NCBI GenBank assembly: GCA_016191985.1
Contig: JACPVB010000046.1
Coordinates: forward strand, 1 to 9,721
Origin: Chloroflexota bacterium
GTDB lineage: Bacteria; Chloroflexota; Anaerolineae; Anaerolineales; Villigracilaceae
Reading direction: 5' to 3'
DNA: 9,721 nt
This document shows positions 1 through 6,872 of the stretch, piece after piece; the first letter of the stretch is position 1; each line of letters starts with the position of its first letter. Made by a program: the position numbers and the translations under genes. The notes under the pieces are model-generated. The model had not been told where the DNA came from. It ran no database searches and saw only the letters and a list, made by a program, of their open reading frames with translations.

Positions 1-537
1 GCTTTTATCAGCCCTGCCAATGAACGTTTGCGTTTTTACTTCCTCATGCTGGTTGTGTTGATTTTGGTGTATCTGCTTTATCAGCGCTTCGTCACTTCCC
101 CCACGGGACGGGTATGTGTCGCCATCCGCGAGAACGAAGGCCGCGCCCGCATGTTGGGATACAACACCTTCTATTTCAAACTTGCCGCGCTCACGCTTTC
201 GTCTCTCACGGCGGCGTTGGCGGGATTCTTTCACACGTTGTACCAGCCCATCGTCAGCCCGAACGTGGCGGGGTTGGGATTCACCGTCACCGCCCTGCTC
301 ATCATCCTGATCGGCGGCGTGGGCACGCTCAACGGCGCGTTTGTCGGCGCGATTGTCTACCGCCTGCTGGATTACGGTCTGCGCCGCTACATTGGCGAGA
401 GCGCCAGTTTCATCAACGGCGCGATCTACGTGTTGTTCGTTTTGTTTATTCCGTATGGCATTGTGGGCACATGGCGCTTGAAGTCCCTGCAAATGAAGCA
501 AGGCTGGGAACGCCTGTTGAACCTCTTTAACAAGTAA
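1..537 (+). CDS. livM: Branched-chain amino acid ABC transporter permease (LivM family), 3' part
   Basis: This is the C-terminal 178 residues of an inner-membrane permease of the LivM family, which forms the channel of an ABC importer for leucine, isoleucine and valine or related substrates. The frame is open from base 1, so the true start lies outside the window. Visible features are a hydrophobic helix (about residues 13-27), the cytoplasmic coupling segment VAIRENEGRARMLGYN that docks on the ATPase, and then several hydrophobic helices including one with LLIILIGGVGTLNGAFVGA, typical of LivM. The tail is basic and amphipathic (WRLKSLQMKQGW), a normal cytoplasmic end. No LivG or LivF ATPase follows, so this is the last gene of its transcription unit, or the ATPases lie upstream. 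The family call is secure; the substrate is inferred, since urea and other LivM-like systems share the fold. Confidence 0.9.
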   Translation, partial: AFISPANERLRFYFLMLVVLILVYLLYQRFVTSPTGRVCVAIRENEGRARMLGYNTFYFKLAALTLSSLTAALAGFFHTLYQPIVSPNVAGLGFTVTALLIILIGGVGTLNGAFVGAIVYRLLDYGLRRYIGESASFINGAIYVLFVLFIPYGIVGTWRLKSLQMKQGWERLLNLFNK

Positions 538-558
538 TCTCTTTATACACTTTCATTC

Positions 559-619
559 TTGCCACAGAAGGCAGAATCACGGACTAACGTCACTGTGAAC
601 TCTGCCCCCTCTGTGGCAA
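559..619. repeat. Imperfect inverted repeat in the livM-aminopeptidase spacer
   Basis: The left arm 559-575 (TTGCCACAGAAGGCAGA) is nearly the reverse complement of the right arm 601-619 (TCTGCCCCCTCTGTGGCAA). The outer ten bases, TTGCCACAGA against TCTGTGGCAA, match exactly and the inner part has a 2-base size difference. The loop is about 25 bases. It lies 21 bases after the livM stop and could act as a terminator, but no clean T-run follows the right arm. It may equally be a dispersed REP-like element. No convincing promoter was seen in the rest of the spacer (538-685). Confidence 0.6.
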
Positions 620-685
620 AATTGTTTTACTCACCGCATGGAGTACCGCAAGATTTATCTTGCGACCCTCGGTATTTCATTCACC

Positions 686-2017
686 ATGACAAAATCATAT
701 TCCTCTCTCAAATTCATCCTCGCGGAATTTTTTCCCCTGCACCGCACCCTCTCCTCTGATGGCATGGATAAGACCCTCGATATCATCGGCTCATACCTGC
801 CCGAAACTGCTGACTACACCATCGAAAATTTCCCGCCGCTCTCACAGGCGTGGACGTGGAAAATTCCCGAACGATATGTCATCCACGAAGCTTATCTTGA
901 AACAGAAGATGGTGAAAAGATCGTGGATTTCAAAGACAATCCCTTGCACATTATTTCGTATTCCCTGCCCGTAGACAAAACCCTCACATGGGATGAACTT
1001 GCGCCGCATCTGCGCTTCAGCGAGAAACGCCCGAACGCCATTCCGTGGGAATTTAAATATTACGAGCGCGATTGGGGATTCTGTCTGCCGAAGAATCAGT
1101 ACGATCAACTGTCCCGTGAGAAAAAATATCGTGCGCTGATCCGCTCCGAGTTCATCACCGAGGCGTCGAACGGACTGAGAGTCGGCGTTGGAGTGATTCA
1201 TCCACAAGGCGGGGAAGTCCCTGAAATGGGGGAGTTCATCGTCCAATCGCATACCTGTCATCCCGCTCAGGCGAATGATGATGGGTCGGGTGTTGTTTGT
1301 GAGATCGAACTGGCGCGGCGGTTGGCGGAAGAACCATTGCCCGCGGGTTCCATGAGCATCCGCTTCTGGTTCGGGCCTGAAACCATTGGAACGGTCGTCT
1401 ATCTTGCCAACCATGAAAACTTGATCCCCAACTTGCGCGGCGGCATGTTCCTGGATTCCACAGGGAATCAAAACTCGATTGCATTGCAGCGAACACGACA
1501 GGATCATCATCTGCTGGATCGCATTGCCCGCTACGTCCTTTCAAAGCGCGGAGGGGAATTCCGTGAAGGCGAGTTTGCACAGGTTGCACCCAACGACGAG
1601 CGCATCATCAACGGGCCTGGTGTGGATGTTCCCTGTATTTCGCTGAGCCGTTTTCCATTCCCTGAATATCACACCAGCGATGACAACCTTGACATTGTTC
1701 ATGAAGAGTTGCTTGTCGAGGCAGTAGATGTGGTCGAGGAGATCATTCGCATTTATGCCAGCAATTACATCCCCAAGCGCACCTTCCGCGGACCGGTCTT
1801 TCTAAGCGGCCACGGCCTCTGGGTGGACTGGCGCGAAAACTGGGCGCTCAACCGTGCCATCGAAAAGATCATGATGATGTTCGAGGGCGAACACAGTATT
1901 TTCGATATTGCTGAACGGGTTAATCTGGATTATTGGGTTGTGCGCGACTGCGTGGAAAAATTTCGCGCGAAGGGATTTGTCAGGGCGCTGCCTGTTCCTT
2001 CACATCATGTACAATAG
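686..2017 (+). CDS. DUF4910/DUF2172-type zinc aminopeptidase-like protein with C-terminal winged helix
   Basis: This is a cytoplasmic M28-like metallopeptidase-fold protein of 443 residues. The N-terminal segment FFPLHRTLSSDGMDKTL matches the start of the DUF4910 family. The metal-binding pattern is intact: HTCHP (189-193), the ND aspartate (198), PETIG with the catalytic-type glutamate (231-235), and YHTSDDNLD with the last histidine (328-336). A helical segment near 404-433 looks like the winged helix often found at the end of this family. The ATG at 686 was chosen because it leaves a short normal lead-in; an in-frame ATG at 638 adds 16 residues and neither has a clear Shine-Dalgarno. Relatives often sit in surface polysaccharide clusters and their true substrate is generally unknown. 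Here the stop lies only 5 bases before hypA, so the two are probably co-transcribed. Family confidence is good; the role is unknown. Confidence 0.85.
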   Translation: MTKSYSSLKFILAEFFPLHRTLSSDGMDKTLDIIGSYLPETADYTIENFPPLSQAWTWKIPERYVIHEAYLETEDGEKIVDFKDNPLHIISYSLPVDKTLTWDELAPHLRFSEKRPNAIPWEFKYYERDWGFCLPKNQYDQLSREKKYRALIRSEFITEASNGLRVGVGVIHPQGGEVPEMGEFIVQSHTCHPAQANDDGSGVVCEIELARRLAEEPLPAGSMSIRFWFGPETIGTVVYLANHENLIPNLRGGMFLDSTGNQNSIALQRTRQDHHLLDRIARYVLSKRGGEFREGEFAQVAPNDERIINGPGVDVPCISLSRFPFPEYHTSDDNLDIVHEELLVEAVDVVEEIIRIYASNYIPKRTFRGPVFLSGHGLWVDWRENWALNRAIEKIMMMFEGEHSIFDIAERVNLDYWVVRDCVEKFRAKGFVRALPVPSHHVQ

Positions 2018-2022
2018 AAACC

Positions 2023-2364
2023 ATGCACGAATTATCTGTCACCGAATCCCTTTTAAAAATTGCCCTTCAACACGCCGAAAAAGCGAACGCGAAGCGCGTC
2101 ACCGACCTGCACATCGTAATGGGCGACCTTGCCACCATGGTGGATGACTCCATCCAGTTCTATTGGGACATTATCGCCAAAAAGACCATTGCCGAAGGCG
2201 CAAGGTTGCACTTTCGCCGCGTCCCTGCCGAGCTGCAATGTATGACCTGCTTCGAGAAATACTCTCCCAAGCGCGATGAATTGATCTGTCCTCAATGCGG
2301 CGGAGTCGGCGCAAAGATCATCGCAGGGGAAGAGTTCGCCCTGGAATCAATCGATGTGGATTAA
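2023..2364 (+). CDS. hypA: Hydrogenase nickel incorporation protein HypA
   Basis: HypA is a small cytoplasmic nickel metallochaperone that works with HypB to insert nickel into the NiFe-hydrogenase large subunit. The protein has 113 residues, the usual size. It begins MHELSVTESL, which carries the N-terminal Met-His-Glu nickel site. The structural zinc site is formed by two CxxC pairs, C73/C76 (CMTC) and C89/C92 (CPQC). The ATG at 2023 is fixed by the need for His2; a longer in-frame reading from 1933 lies inside the preceding gene and would bury this motif. The gene starts 5 bases after the aminopeptidase stop and is followed by hypB after 44 bases, so it opens the hyp series. HybF is the paralogous alternative but the context fits HypA. 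Confidence 0.97.
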   Translation: MHELSVTESLLKIALQHAEKANAKRVTDLHIVMGDLATMVDDSIQFYWDIIAKKTIAEGARLHFRRVPAELQCMTCFEKYSPKRDELICPQCGGVGAKIIAGEEFALESIDVD

Positions 2365-2373
2365 TACAAGTAC

Positions 2374-2394
2374 GAATTACGCATCACGTAATTC
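2374..2394. repeat. Perfect 8-bp hairpin just before the hypB ribosome binding site
   Basis: GAATTACG (2374-2381) and CGTAATTC (2387-2394) are exact reverse complements around a 5-base loop. The right arm ends 2 bases before the hypB Shine-Dalgarno. The ATTACGC-like sequence resembles the repeat at the end of hypB, so it is probably a dispersed repeat copy. An effect on hypB translation or on mRNA processing is possible but inferred. Confidence 0.6.
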
Positions 2395-2396
2395 TC

Positions 2397-2402
2397 AAGG
2401 AG
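2397..2402 (+). promoter_or_regulatory. Shine-Dalgarno sequence for hypB
   Basis: AAGGAG lies 6 bases before the ATG at 2409 and decides the hypB start. A longer in-frame reading from 2295 overlaps hypA and encodes an arginine-rich stretch foreign to HypB. Confidence 0.8.
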
Positions 2403-2408
2403 TTTCTC

Positions 2409-3071
2409 ATGCCTCAAAATATCCCAATTGTCGAAAATATTCTCAACGCCAACGACCGTCTGGCGGAGGAAAATTTTACCCGTATTGAAAGCGCGGGTGT
2501 TTTTTCCATCAATTTAATGGCGTCGCCTGGCGCAGGGAAAACTTCCCTTATTGAACAAACCCTGCCGCTTCTTAAAGATAAACTTCGTGTGGCAGTGATT
2601 GACGGCGATATCGCCACTTCAATTGATGCTGACCGTGCCGCAAAGGCAGGCGCGCAAGCCGCCATTCAAATCAACACCGGTGGCGATTGTCATCTTGATG
2701 CGGTCATGCTGCGCGGCGCGCTCGAAAAACTTGAAATGGATCAATTCGATCTGCTCATCGTTGAAAACGTGGGCAACCTGGTTTGCCCCGCCAGCTTCAA
2801 GCTTGGCACGCATAAATCCATTCTGATTGCTTCTGTGCCGGAAGGGGATGACAAACCCTATAAATATCCCGGCATGTATCGCGGCGTGGATGCGCTTGTC
2901 ATCAACAAAATCGATCTTTTGCCCTATGTCCCTTTCCGGATGGATTATTTTGAACGCGGCGTGCAGGTGCTAAATCCCAACGTCAAAACCTTCCCGCTTT
3001 CCTGCCGCACCGGTGAGGGGCTGGATGTCTGGGTTGAATGGCTTATCCAATCTGTAATGCGTAATCCGTAA
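2409..3071 (+). CDS. hypB: Hydrogenase nickel incorporation GTPase HypB
   Basis: HypB is a cytoplasmic SIMIBI-class GTPase whose GTP-driven dimerisation controls nickel transfer with HypA. The protein has 220 residues. The P-loop is SPGAGKTS (39-46), with DGDIATSIDADR (65-76) as the following switch region and NKID (166-169) as the guanine-specificity motif. The dimer-interface metal site is complete: C94 and H95 in GGDCHLDA, and C126 in NLVCPASF. The 32-residue spacing equals that of E. coli C166/C198 as I recall it. The N terminus lacks both the CxxCGC high-affinity nickel site of E. coli and the histidine-rich stretch of nickel-storing HypBs, so this is a short regulatory-type form. The last codons and the stop lie inside a short repeat. 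hypF starts 14 bases downstream. Confidence 0.97.
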   Translation: MPQNIPIVENILNANDRLAEENFTRIESAGVFSINLMASPGAGKTSLIEQTLPLLKDKLRVAVIDGDIATSIDADRAAKAGAQAAIQINTGGDCHLDAVMLRGALEKLEMDQFDLLIVENVGNLVCPASFKLGTHKSILIASVPEGDDKPYKYPGMYRGVDALVINKIDLLPYVPFRMDYFERGVQVLNPNVKTFPLSCRTGEGLDVWVEWLIQSVMRNP

Positions 3072-3080
3072 TTTACGAAC
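3054..3080. repeat. ATTACG-type repeat spanning the end of hypB
   Basis: The stretch holds three consecutive 7-base units, TAATGCG, TAATCCG and TAATTTA, and ends in the palindrome CGTAATTTACG (3067-3077). The hypB stop (3069-3071) lies inside this palindrome. The sequence is related by eye to the hairpin before hypB and, less closely, to the ACGCAAY array in hypF. It looks like a short dispersed repeat that became the gene end. Confidence 0.5.
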
Positions 3081-3085
3081 TACCC

Positions 3086-5446
3086 ATGCCAATACAAGGC
3101 GCGCGAATTCACATCACCGGCATCGTTCAAGGGGTTGGCTTCCGTCCGTTCGTGTATAACCTTGCCATGAGTCTTGCTCTCAAAGGCTGGGTTAAAAATA
3201 CATCCGCCGGTGTCGAGATCGAAGTGGATGGGGAAAAAGACATCCTCGACTCTTTCCTGCAAAAATTAAGAGACGATGCTCCGGCCCTTTCCCGCATAGA
3301 CGGATTCACCGCCTCTTTCCGCCCTGCCAATGGATTCACTTCCTTCGACATTATCCACTCTGAATCGATTCCCTCCGCCTTCCAGCCCATCTCACCTGAC
3401 GTTTCCATCTGCGAAGATTGCCTGCGCGAACTCTTCGACCCAGCAGACAGACGTTATCTCTACCCCTTCATCAACTGCACCAACTGCGGACCGCGCTTTA
3501 CCATCATCAAAGATATCCCATATGACAGACCTTTCACTACAATGTCAGGCTTTCCCCTATGCCCCGATTGCGAACGCGAATACAAAGACCCAACGAATCG
3601 CAGATTCCACGCCCAGCCTGTCGCCTGTCCAATTTGTGGACCCCAGGTGTGGCTTGAATCACGCAACACGCAACACGCAATACGCAACACGCAATACGCA
3701 ACACACAATGACGCCATTCTCGAAACCCGCCGAATGCTGGCGGATGGGAGTATCCTCGCCATCAAAGGCCTCGGCGGCTTTCATCTCGCCTGCGACGCAA
3801 CAAATTCAACTGCCGTAACCGAACTCCGCGCCCGCAAACTGCGCGTGGACAAGCCCTTCGCGTTGATGATGCCCGACCTTGAAACCGTCGAACGGCATTG
3901 CTTCGTCAGCGACGCGGAGCGCGAATTGCTGCAATCCACCGCACGCCCCATCGTTTTACTAAAGCGCAGACCCGAATCCAACATTGCCAAAGAAGTCGCC
4001 CCAAACCAGGATTGGGTCGGCATAATGCTCCCATACACCCCGCTTCATTATCTGCTGTTCACTGATCACTCTTCACTGATCACTGCCCTCGTCATGACCA
4101 GCGGCAACCTCTCCGAAGAACCCATCGCCACCGACAACGACGAAGCCCGAAAAAGACTCTCCAATCTTGCCGACGCCTTCCTCATGCACAACCGCGACAT
4201 TCACATCCGCTGTGATGACTCAGTGGTTAGAGTATTCAGTGATCAGTCATCAGAAGTCAGTGATTCAACAAGGAAATCGAGCACTGATCACTGGTCACTG
4301 ACAACTTTGCCTTTGCGTCGTTCCCGCGGCTACTCTCCCTTCCCTGTGAAATTACCTTTTGACGTTCCACAAATCCTTGCGGCTGGCTCGGAGTTGAAAA
4401 ACACGTTTTGCATCACCAATAAAAATTATGCCTTTCTCAGCCATCACATCGGGGACATGGAAAATTACGAAACTTTAAAATCCTTTGAGCAGGGCGTGGA
4501 ACATTTTGAGAAGTTATTCCGCGTGAAGCCCGAAGCCATCGCCTGTGACATGCACCCAAATTATCTTGCAACGCGCTACGCTCTCGAACGAGCCGAACGT
4601 GAAAATCTGCCCATCTTCAATATTCAACATCATCACGCGCACGTCGCCGCCTGCATGGCCGAGCATGGATTGGACGGCACGCGCCCCGTCATTGGCATTT
4701 CTTTCGATGGCACAGGCTACGGCGAGGACGGCGCGATTTGGGGTGGAGAGATTTTGGTTGCGGATTACAAATCCTATCAACGCGCGGCGCATCTGGAATA
4801 TTTCCCTTTGCCCGGTGGTGATGCCGCCATCAAAAGACCAGCTCGCACAGCCCTGGCTTTGTTATGGTCTCTGGGCTTGGAGTGGGATGAGCGTCTCGCG
4901 CCTGTGCTTGAATTTTGCGCCGAGGATCAGGTCACGTTGCAGATGCAATTGGAGAAAAAAATAAATACGCCGATGACTTCATCCATTGGCAGGTTGTTCG
5001 ATGCGGCGGCAGCGTTGGCGGGCGGGCGGCAAAAGGTCAACTACGAGGGGCAGGCGGCAATAGAGTTCGAGGCGTTGGTGGATGATGCTGAAGAGGAGAG
5101 TTATTCATTCGGACTGAATCAGGGTCAGGTCCAGGTAAGAGGCGTTGTGGAAGCGTTGCTAAAAGATTCAGCAGCGGGAGTCCACATTTCAAAAATTTCA
5201 GCAAGATTTCACAACGGCCTTGCGAACGCCCTGCGCGTAGTCATAATGGGAATTAGACGCGATTCTGGAATTAACGAGGTGATTTTGTCTGGAGGAGTGT
5301 GGCAGAATATCACCCTATTACGACGAACTTTGGCACTATTAGATGGGGAGGGATTCAAAGTATACATACATAGGGAAGTGCCGACAAATGACGGCGGACT
5401 TTCATTGGGGCAGGCCGTGATTGCGGCGATACGAATGCGAGGTTGA
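3086..5446 (+). CDS. hypF: Carbamoyltransferase HypF (cyanide-ligand synthesis)
   Basis: HypF converts carbamoyl phosphate to a carbamoyl adenylate and passes the carbamoyl group to the C-terminal cysteine of HypE, the first step in making the CN ligands of NiFe hydrogenase. The protein has 786 residues, slightly long for the family. Domains in order: acylphosphatase (about 5-92, with GIVQGVGFRPF and N38); two zinc fingers (C109/C112/C131/C134 and C159/C162/C181/C184); YrdC-like nucleotide domain (about 205-390, with AIKGLGGFHLACDA and MTSGN); and the Kae1-like transferase domain (about 425-786) with the HHHAH metal motif at 515-519 and ISFDGTGYGEDG (538-549). Extra length comes from repeat-derived segments at about 191-208, 326-333 and 384-407. 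All are in frame and spare the conserved motifs. The start has no obvious Shine-Dalgarno. The stop is 1 base before the hypC ATG, indicating translational coupling. Confidence 0.97.
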   Translation: MPIQGARIHITGIVQGVGFRPFVYNLAMSLALKGWVKNTSAGVEIEVDGEKDILDSFLQKLRDDAPALSRIDGFTASFRPANGFTSFDIIHSESIPSAFQPISPDVSICEDCLRELFDPADRRYLYPFINCTNCGPRFTIIKDIPYDRPFTTMSGFPLCPDCEREYKDPTNRRFHAQPVACPICGPQVWLESRNTQHAIRNTQYATHNDAILETRRMLADGSILAIKGLGGFHLACDATNSTAVTELRARKLRVDKPFALMMPDLETVERHCFVSDAERELLQSTARPIVLLKRRPESNIAKEVAPNQDWVGIMLPYTPLHYLLFTDHSSLITALVMTSGNLSEEPIATDNDEARKRLSNLADAFLMHNRDIHIRCDDSVVRVFSDQSSEVSDSTRKSSTDHWSLTTLPLRRSRGYSPFPVKLPFDVPQILAAGSELKNTFCITNKNYAFLSHHIGDMENYETLKSFEQGVEHFEKLFRVKPEAIACDMHPNYLATRYALERAERENLPIFNIQHHHAHVAACMAEHGLDGTRPVIGISFDGTGYGEDGAIWGGEILVADYKSYQRAAHLEYFPLPGGDAAIKRPARTALALLWSLGLEWDERLAPVLEFCAEDQVTLQMQLEKKINTPMTSSIGRLFDAAAALAGGRQKVNYEGQAAIEFEALVDDAEEESYSFGLNQGQVQVRGVVEALLKDSAAGVHISKISARFHNGLANALRVVIMGIRRDSGINEVILSGGVWQNITLLRRTLALLDGEGFKVYIHREVPTNDGGLSLGQAVIAAIRMRG
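3661..3709. repeat. Seven tandem copies of a 7-bp unit inside hypF
   Basis: The array reads as seven consecutive units of ACGCAAC or ACGCAAT, the last being ACACAAT, 49 bases in all. In the hypF frame three units make 21 bases, giving a seven-residue peptide period: RNTQHAI, then RNTQYAT, then HN. It lies in the linker between the second zinc finger (last Cys at residue 184) and the YrdC-like domain, a place likely to tolerate extra residues. Confidence 0.9.
4058..4084. repeat. Direct repeat of a 13-mer inside hypF
   Basis: TTCACTGATCACT occurs at 4058-4070 and again at 4072-4084, one base apart. Each copy holds the 10-mer ACTGATCACT. The segment encodes TDHSSLIT (326-333), between the conserved MLPYTPLH and VMTSGN blocks of the YrdC-like domain, where I would expect a few residues fewer. 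Confidence 0.8.
4237..4306. repeat. Inverted repeat of the same family inside hypF
   Basis: CAGTGATCAGT (4237-4247) is the exact reverse complement of ACTGATCACTG (4283-4293). The right arm continues to 4306 as an imperfect copy of the segment at 4061-4084, in the same reading frame, giving TDHWSLTT (400-407) beside TDHSSLIT (326-333). The insert separates CDDSVVRVF from LPLRRSRGYSP, two blocks usually close together in HypF; I estimate roughly 15-20 added residues. Confidence 0.8.
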
Positions 5447-5447
5447 A

Positions 5448-5693
5448 ATGTGTTTGGGTGTGCCAGGAAAAATTGTCGAAACGTATGAGAAGGGCGGCTT
5501 GCAAATGGCAAAGGTGGACTTTGGTGGAATTTTTCGAGAGGCTTGTTTGAGTTATGTGCCCGAAGCAAGCGTTGGAGATTATTGCATCATCCACGTCGGT
5601 TTTGCCATCAGCTTGTTGAGTGAAAAGGAAGCTCTGGAGACGCTTGATCTGTTGAAGCAGATCGGCGGTATGGAAGAAGAATTGGGGATGTAG
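5448..5693 (+). CDS. hypC: Hydrogenase maturation chaperone HypC
   Basis: HypC is a small cytoplasmic chaperone that carries the Fe(CN)2CO unit with HypD and then binds the hydrogenase large-subunit precursor. The protein has 81 residues and starts MCLGVPGKIV. Cys2, exposed once the initiator methionine is removed, is the essential iron ligand. The GDYCIIHVGFAI block (43-54) with H49 is the other conserved family segment. The ATG at 5448 is required for Cys2; a longer in-frame reading from 5421 overlaps hypF and would bury it. GAGG at 5439-5442 is a plausible ribosome binding site inside the end of hypF. The hypF stop is one base upstream and hypD begins 33 bases downstream. HybG is the paralogous name in some species. 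Confidence 0.96.
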   Translation: MCLGVPGKIVETYEKGGLQMAKVDFGGIFREACLSYVPEASVGDYCIIHVGFAISLLSEKEALETLDLLKQIGGMEEELGM

Positions 5694-5694
5694 C

Positions 5695-5710
5695 GCGATA
5701 TTCATATCGC
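5695..5710. repeat. Small palindrome between hypC and hypD
   Basis: GCGATAT (5695-5701) and ATATCGC (5704-5710) are exact reverse complements separated by TC. It starts one base after the hypC stop, with no T-run, so it is unlikely to be a full terminator. It may be another dispersed short repeat. Confidence 0.5.
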
Positions 5711-5726
5711 CTTCACGTTACATAAT

Positions 5727-6809
5727 ATGAAATACGTTACCGAATATCGTGATGCCGAATTAGTGAAAGGTGTGATCGAAGAGATTCGCCGCACCATCAC
5801 ACGCCCGTGGACATTAATGGAAATCTGCGGCGGTCAGACTCATGCCATCGTCCGACATGGCATTGACCAACTGCTCCCGCCTCGAATCGAACTGGTGCAT
5901 GGTCCCTGTTGCCCGGTCTGTGTGACTCCGCTGGAGCTAATTGACAAGGCCCTGGCGATTGCGTCTCAGCCCGATGTGATTTTCTGCTCGTACGGAGACA
6001 TGCTGCGCGTGCCAGGCTCCAGCCAGGATTTATTCTCGGTGAAAGCGCAGGGCGGGGACGTGCGCGTGGTCTATTCGCCGTTGGATGCGGTTGCGCTCGC
6101 CCAACAAAACCCTGAAAAGCAAGTGGTCTTTTTTGCCATCGGTTTCGAGACAACCGCTCCGCCGAATGTGATGAGTGTTTTGCAGGCGCAGCATCTTGGT
6201 TTGAAAAATTTCTCCATCCTGGTTTCGCATGTGCGCGTGCCGCCTGCCATAAAAGCCATTTTGAGTTCGCCGCATAACCGCGTGCAGGGATTTTTACTGG
6301 CGGGGCACGTCAACGCTGTGATGGGATATTGGGAGTATCCGCCACTGGTGGATGAATTCAAAATCCCCATGGCGGTGACAGGTTTTGAGCCGTTGGATAT
6401 TGTGCAGGGAATTTTGGCAGCCGTTGAATTATTGGAGGCGGGCAAAGTTGAAATTGCCAATGCCTATCAAAGGGCCGTGACATTGCAAGGGTTGAAGTCA
6501 GCCCAGGCCGCCATCAATAAAGTGTTCATGGAATGTGACCGCAAATGGCGCGGCATTGGCATGATCCCCATGAGCGGCTGGTGCTTACGTCCAGAGTTCG
6601 ATTTTTTTAACGCTGAAAAACGTTTCAATGTGGAAGCAATGCACGCAGACGAATCCCCGTTGTGCATCGCAGGCTCCATTTTGCAGGGATTGAAAAAGCC
6701 GCACGATTGTTCCGCCTTTGGAAGGCAATGCACGCCGGAGAGTCCGCTGGGCGCGACGATGGTTTCTTCCGAGGGCGCGTGCGCGGCGTACTATAAGTAT
6801 GGGAGATGA
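5727..6809 (+). CDS. hypD: Hydrogenase maturation iron-sulfur protein HypD
   Basis: HypD is a cytoplasmic 4Fe-4S protein that, with HypC, forms the scaffold on which Fe(CN)2CO is built. The protein has 360 residues, close to the family norm. Conserved parts: MEICGGQTHAI with C34; the PCCPVC motif with C62 and C65; GFETTAPPN (about 139-147); and the C-terminal cluster-binding region with C313, C328, C335 and C352, ending MVSSEGACAAYYKYGR. The 34-62-65 and 313-328-335 spacings equal those I recall for E. coli HypD (41-69-72 and 323-338-345). Unusual: the usual GPGCPVC reads GPCCPVC, adding C61 next to the conserved C62. The start has no clear Shine-Dalgarno. hypE follows after an 80-base spacer. 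Confidence 0.97.
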   Translation: MKYVTEYRDAELVKGVIEEIRRTITRPWTLMEICGGQTHAIVRHGIDQLLPPRIELVHGPCCPVCVTPLELIDKALAIASQPDVIFCSYGDMLRVPGSSQDLFSVKAQGGDVRVVYSPLDAVALAQQNPEKQVVFFAIGFETTAPPNVMSVLQAQHLGLKNFSILVSHVRVPPAIKAILSSPHNRVQGFLLAGHVNAVMGYWEYPPLVDEFKIPMAVTGFEPLDIVQGILAAVELLEAGKVEIANAYQRAVTLQGLKSAQAAINKVFMECDRKWRGIGMIPMSGWCLRPEFDFFNAEKRFNVEAMHADESPLCIAGSILQGLKKPHDCSAFGRQCTPESPLGATMVSSEGACAAYYKYGR

Positions 6810-6818
6810 ATGAATGGT

Positions 6819-6872
6819 GAAAGAGGAAAGATAAAAGAAGAATATTGCGCTTTCTTTCCTCTTTCTTCTTTT
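6819..6872. repeat. Purine/pyrimidine inverted repeats between hypD and hypE
   Basis: GAAAGAGGAAAGA (6819-6831) is an exact reverse complement of TCTTTCCTCTTTC (6853-6865), a 13-bp stem. A second pair, AAAAGAAGAA (6833-6842) and TTCTTCTTTT (6863-6872), overlaps and crosses the first, so the two stems cannot form together in a simple fold. One strand is almost all purine on the left and pyrimidine on the right. A terminator, attenuator or mRNA-stability element is possible but not shown. Confidence 0.75.

Noticed and set aside
538..685. Promoter for the aminopeptidase-hyp operon
   Set aside because: A promoter is expected here, but no pair of -35 and -10 boxes with good spacing could be supported by eye.
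842..1510. Minus-strand open frame of 222 codons inside the aminopeptidase gene
   Set aside because: The opposite strand encodes a conserved metallopeptidase fold with all key motifs; this frame has no recognisable domain.
3661..3709. Possible CRISPR-like or minisatellite array
   Set aside because: Units are 7 bases with no spacers, lie inside a conserved gene and have no cas genes nearby, so it is a simple tandem repeat.
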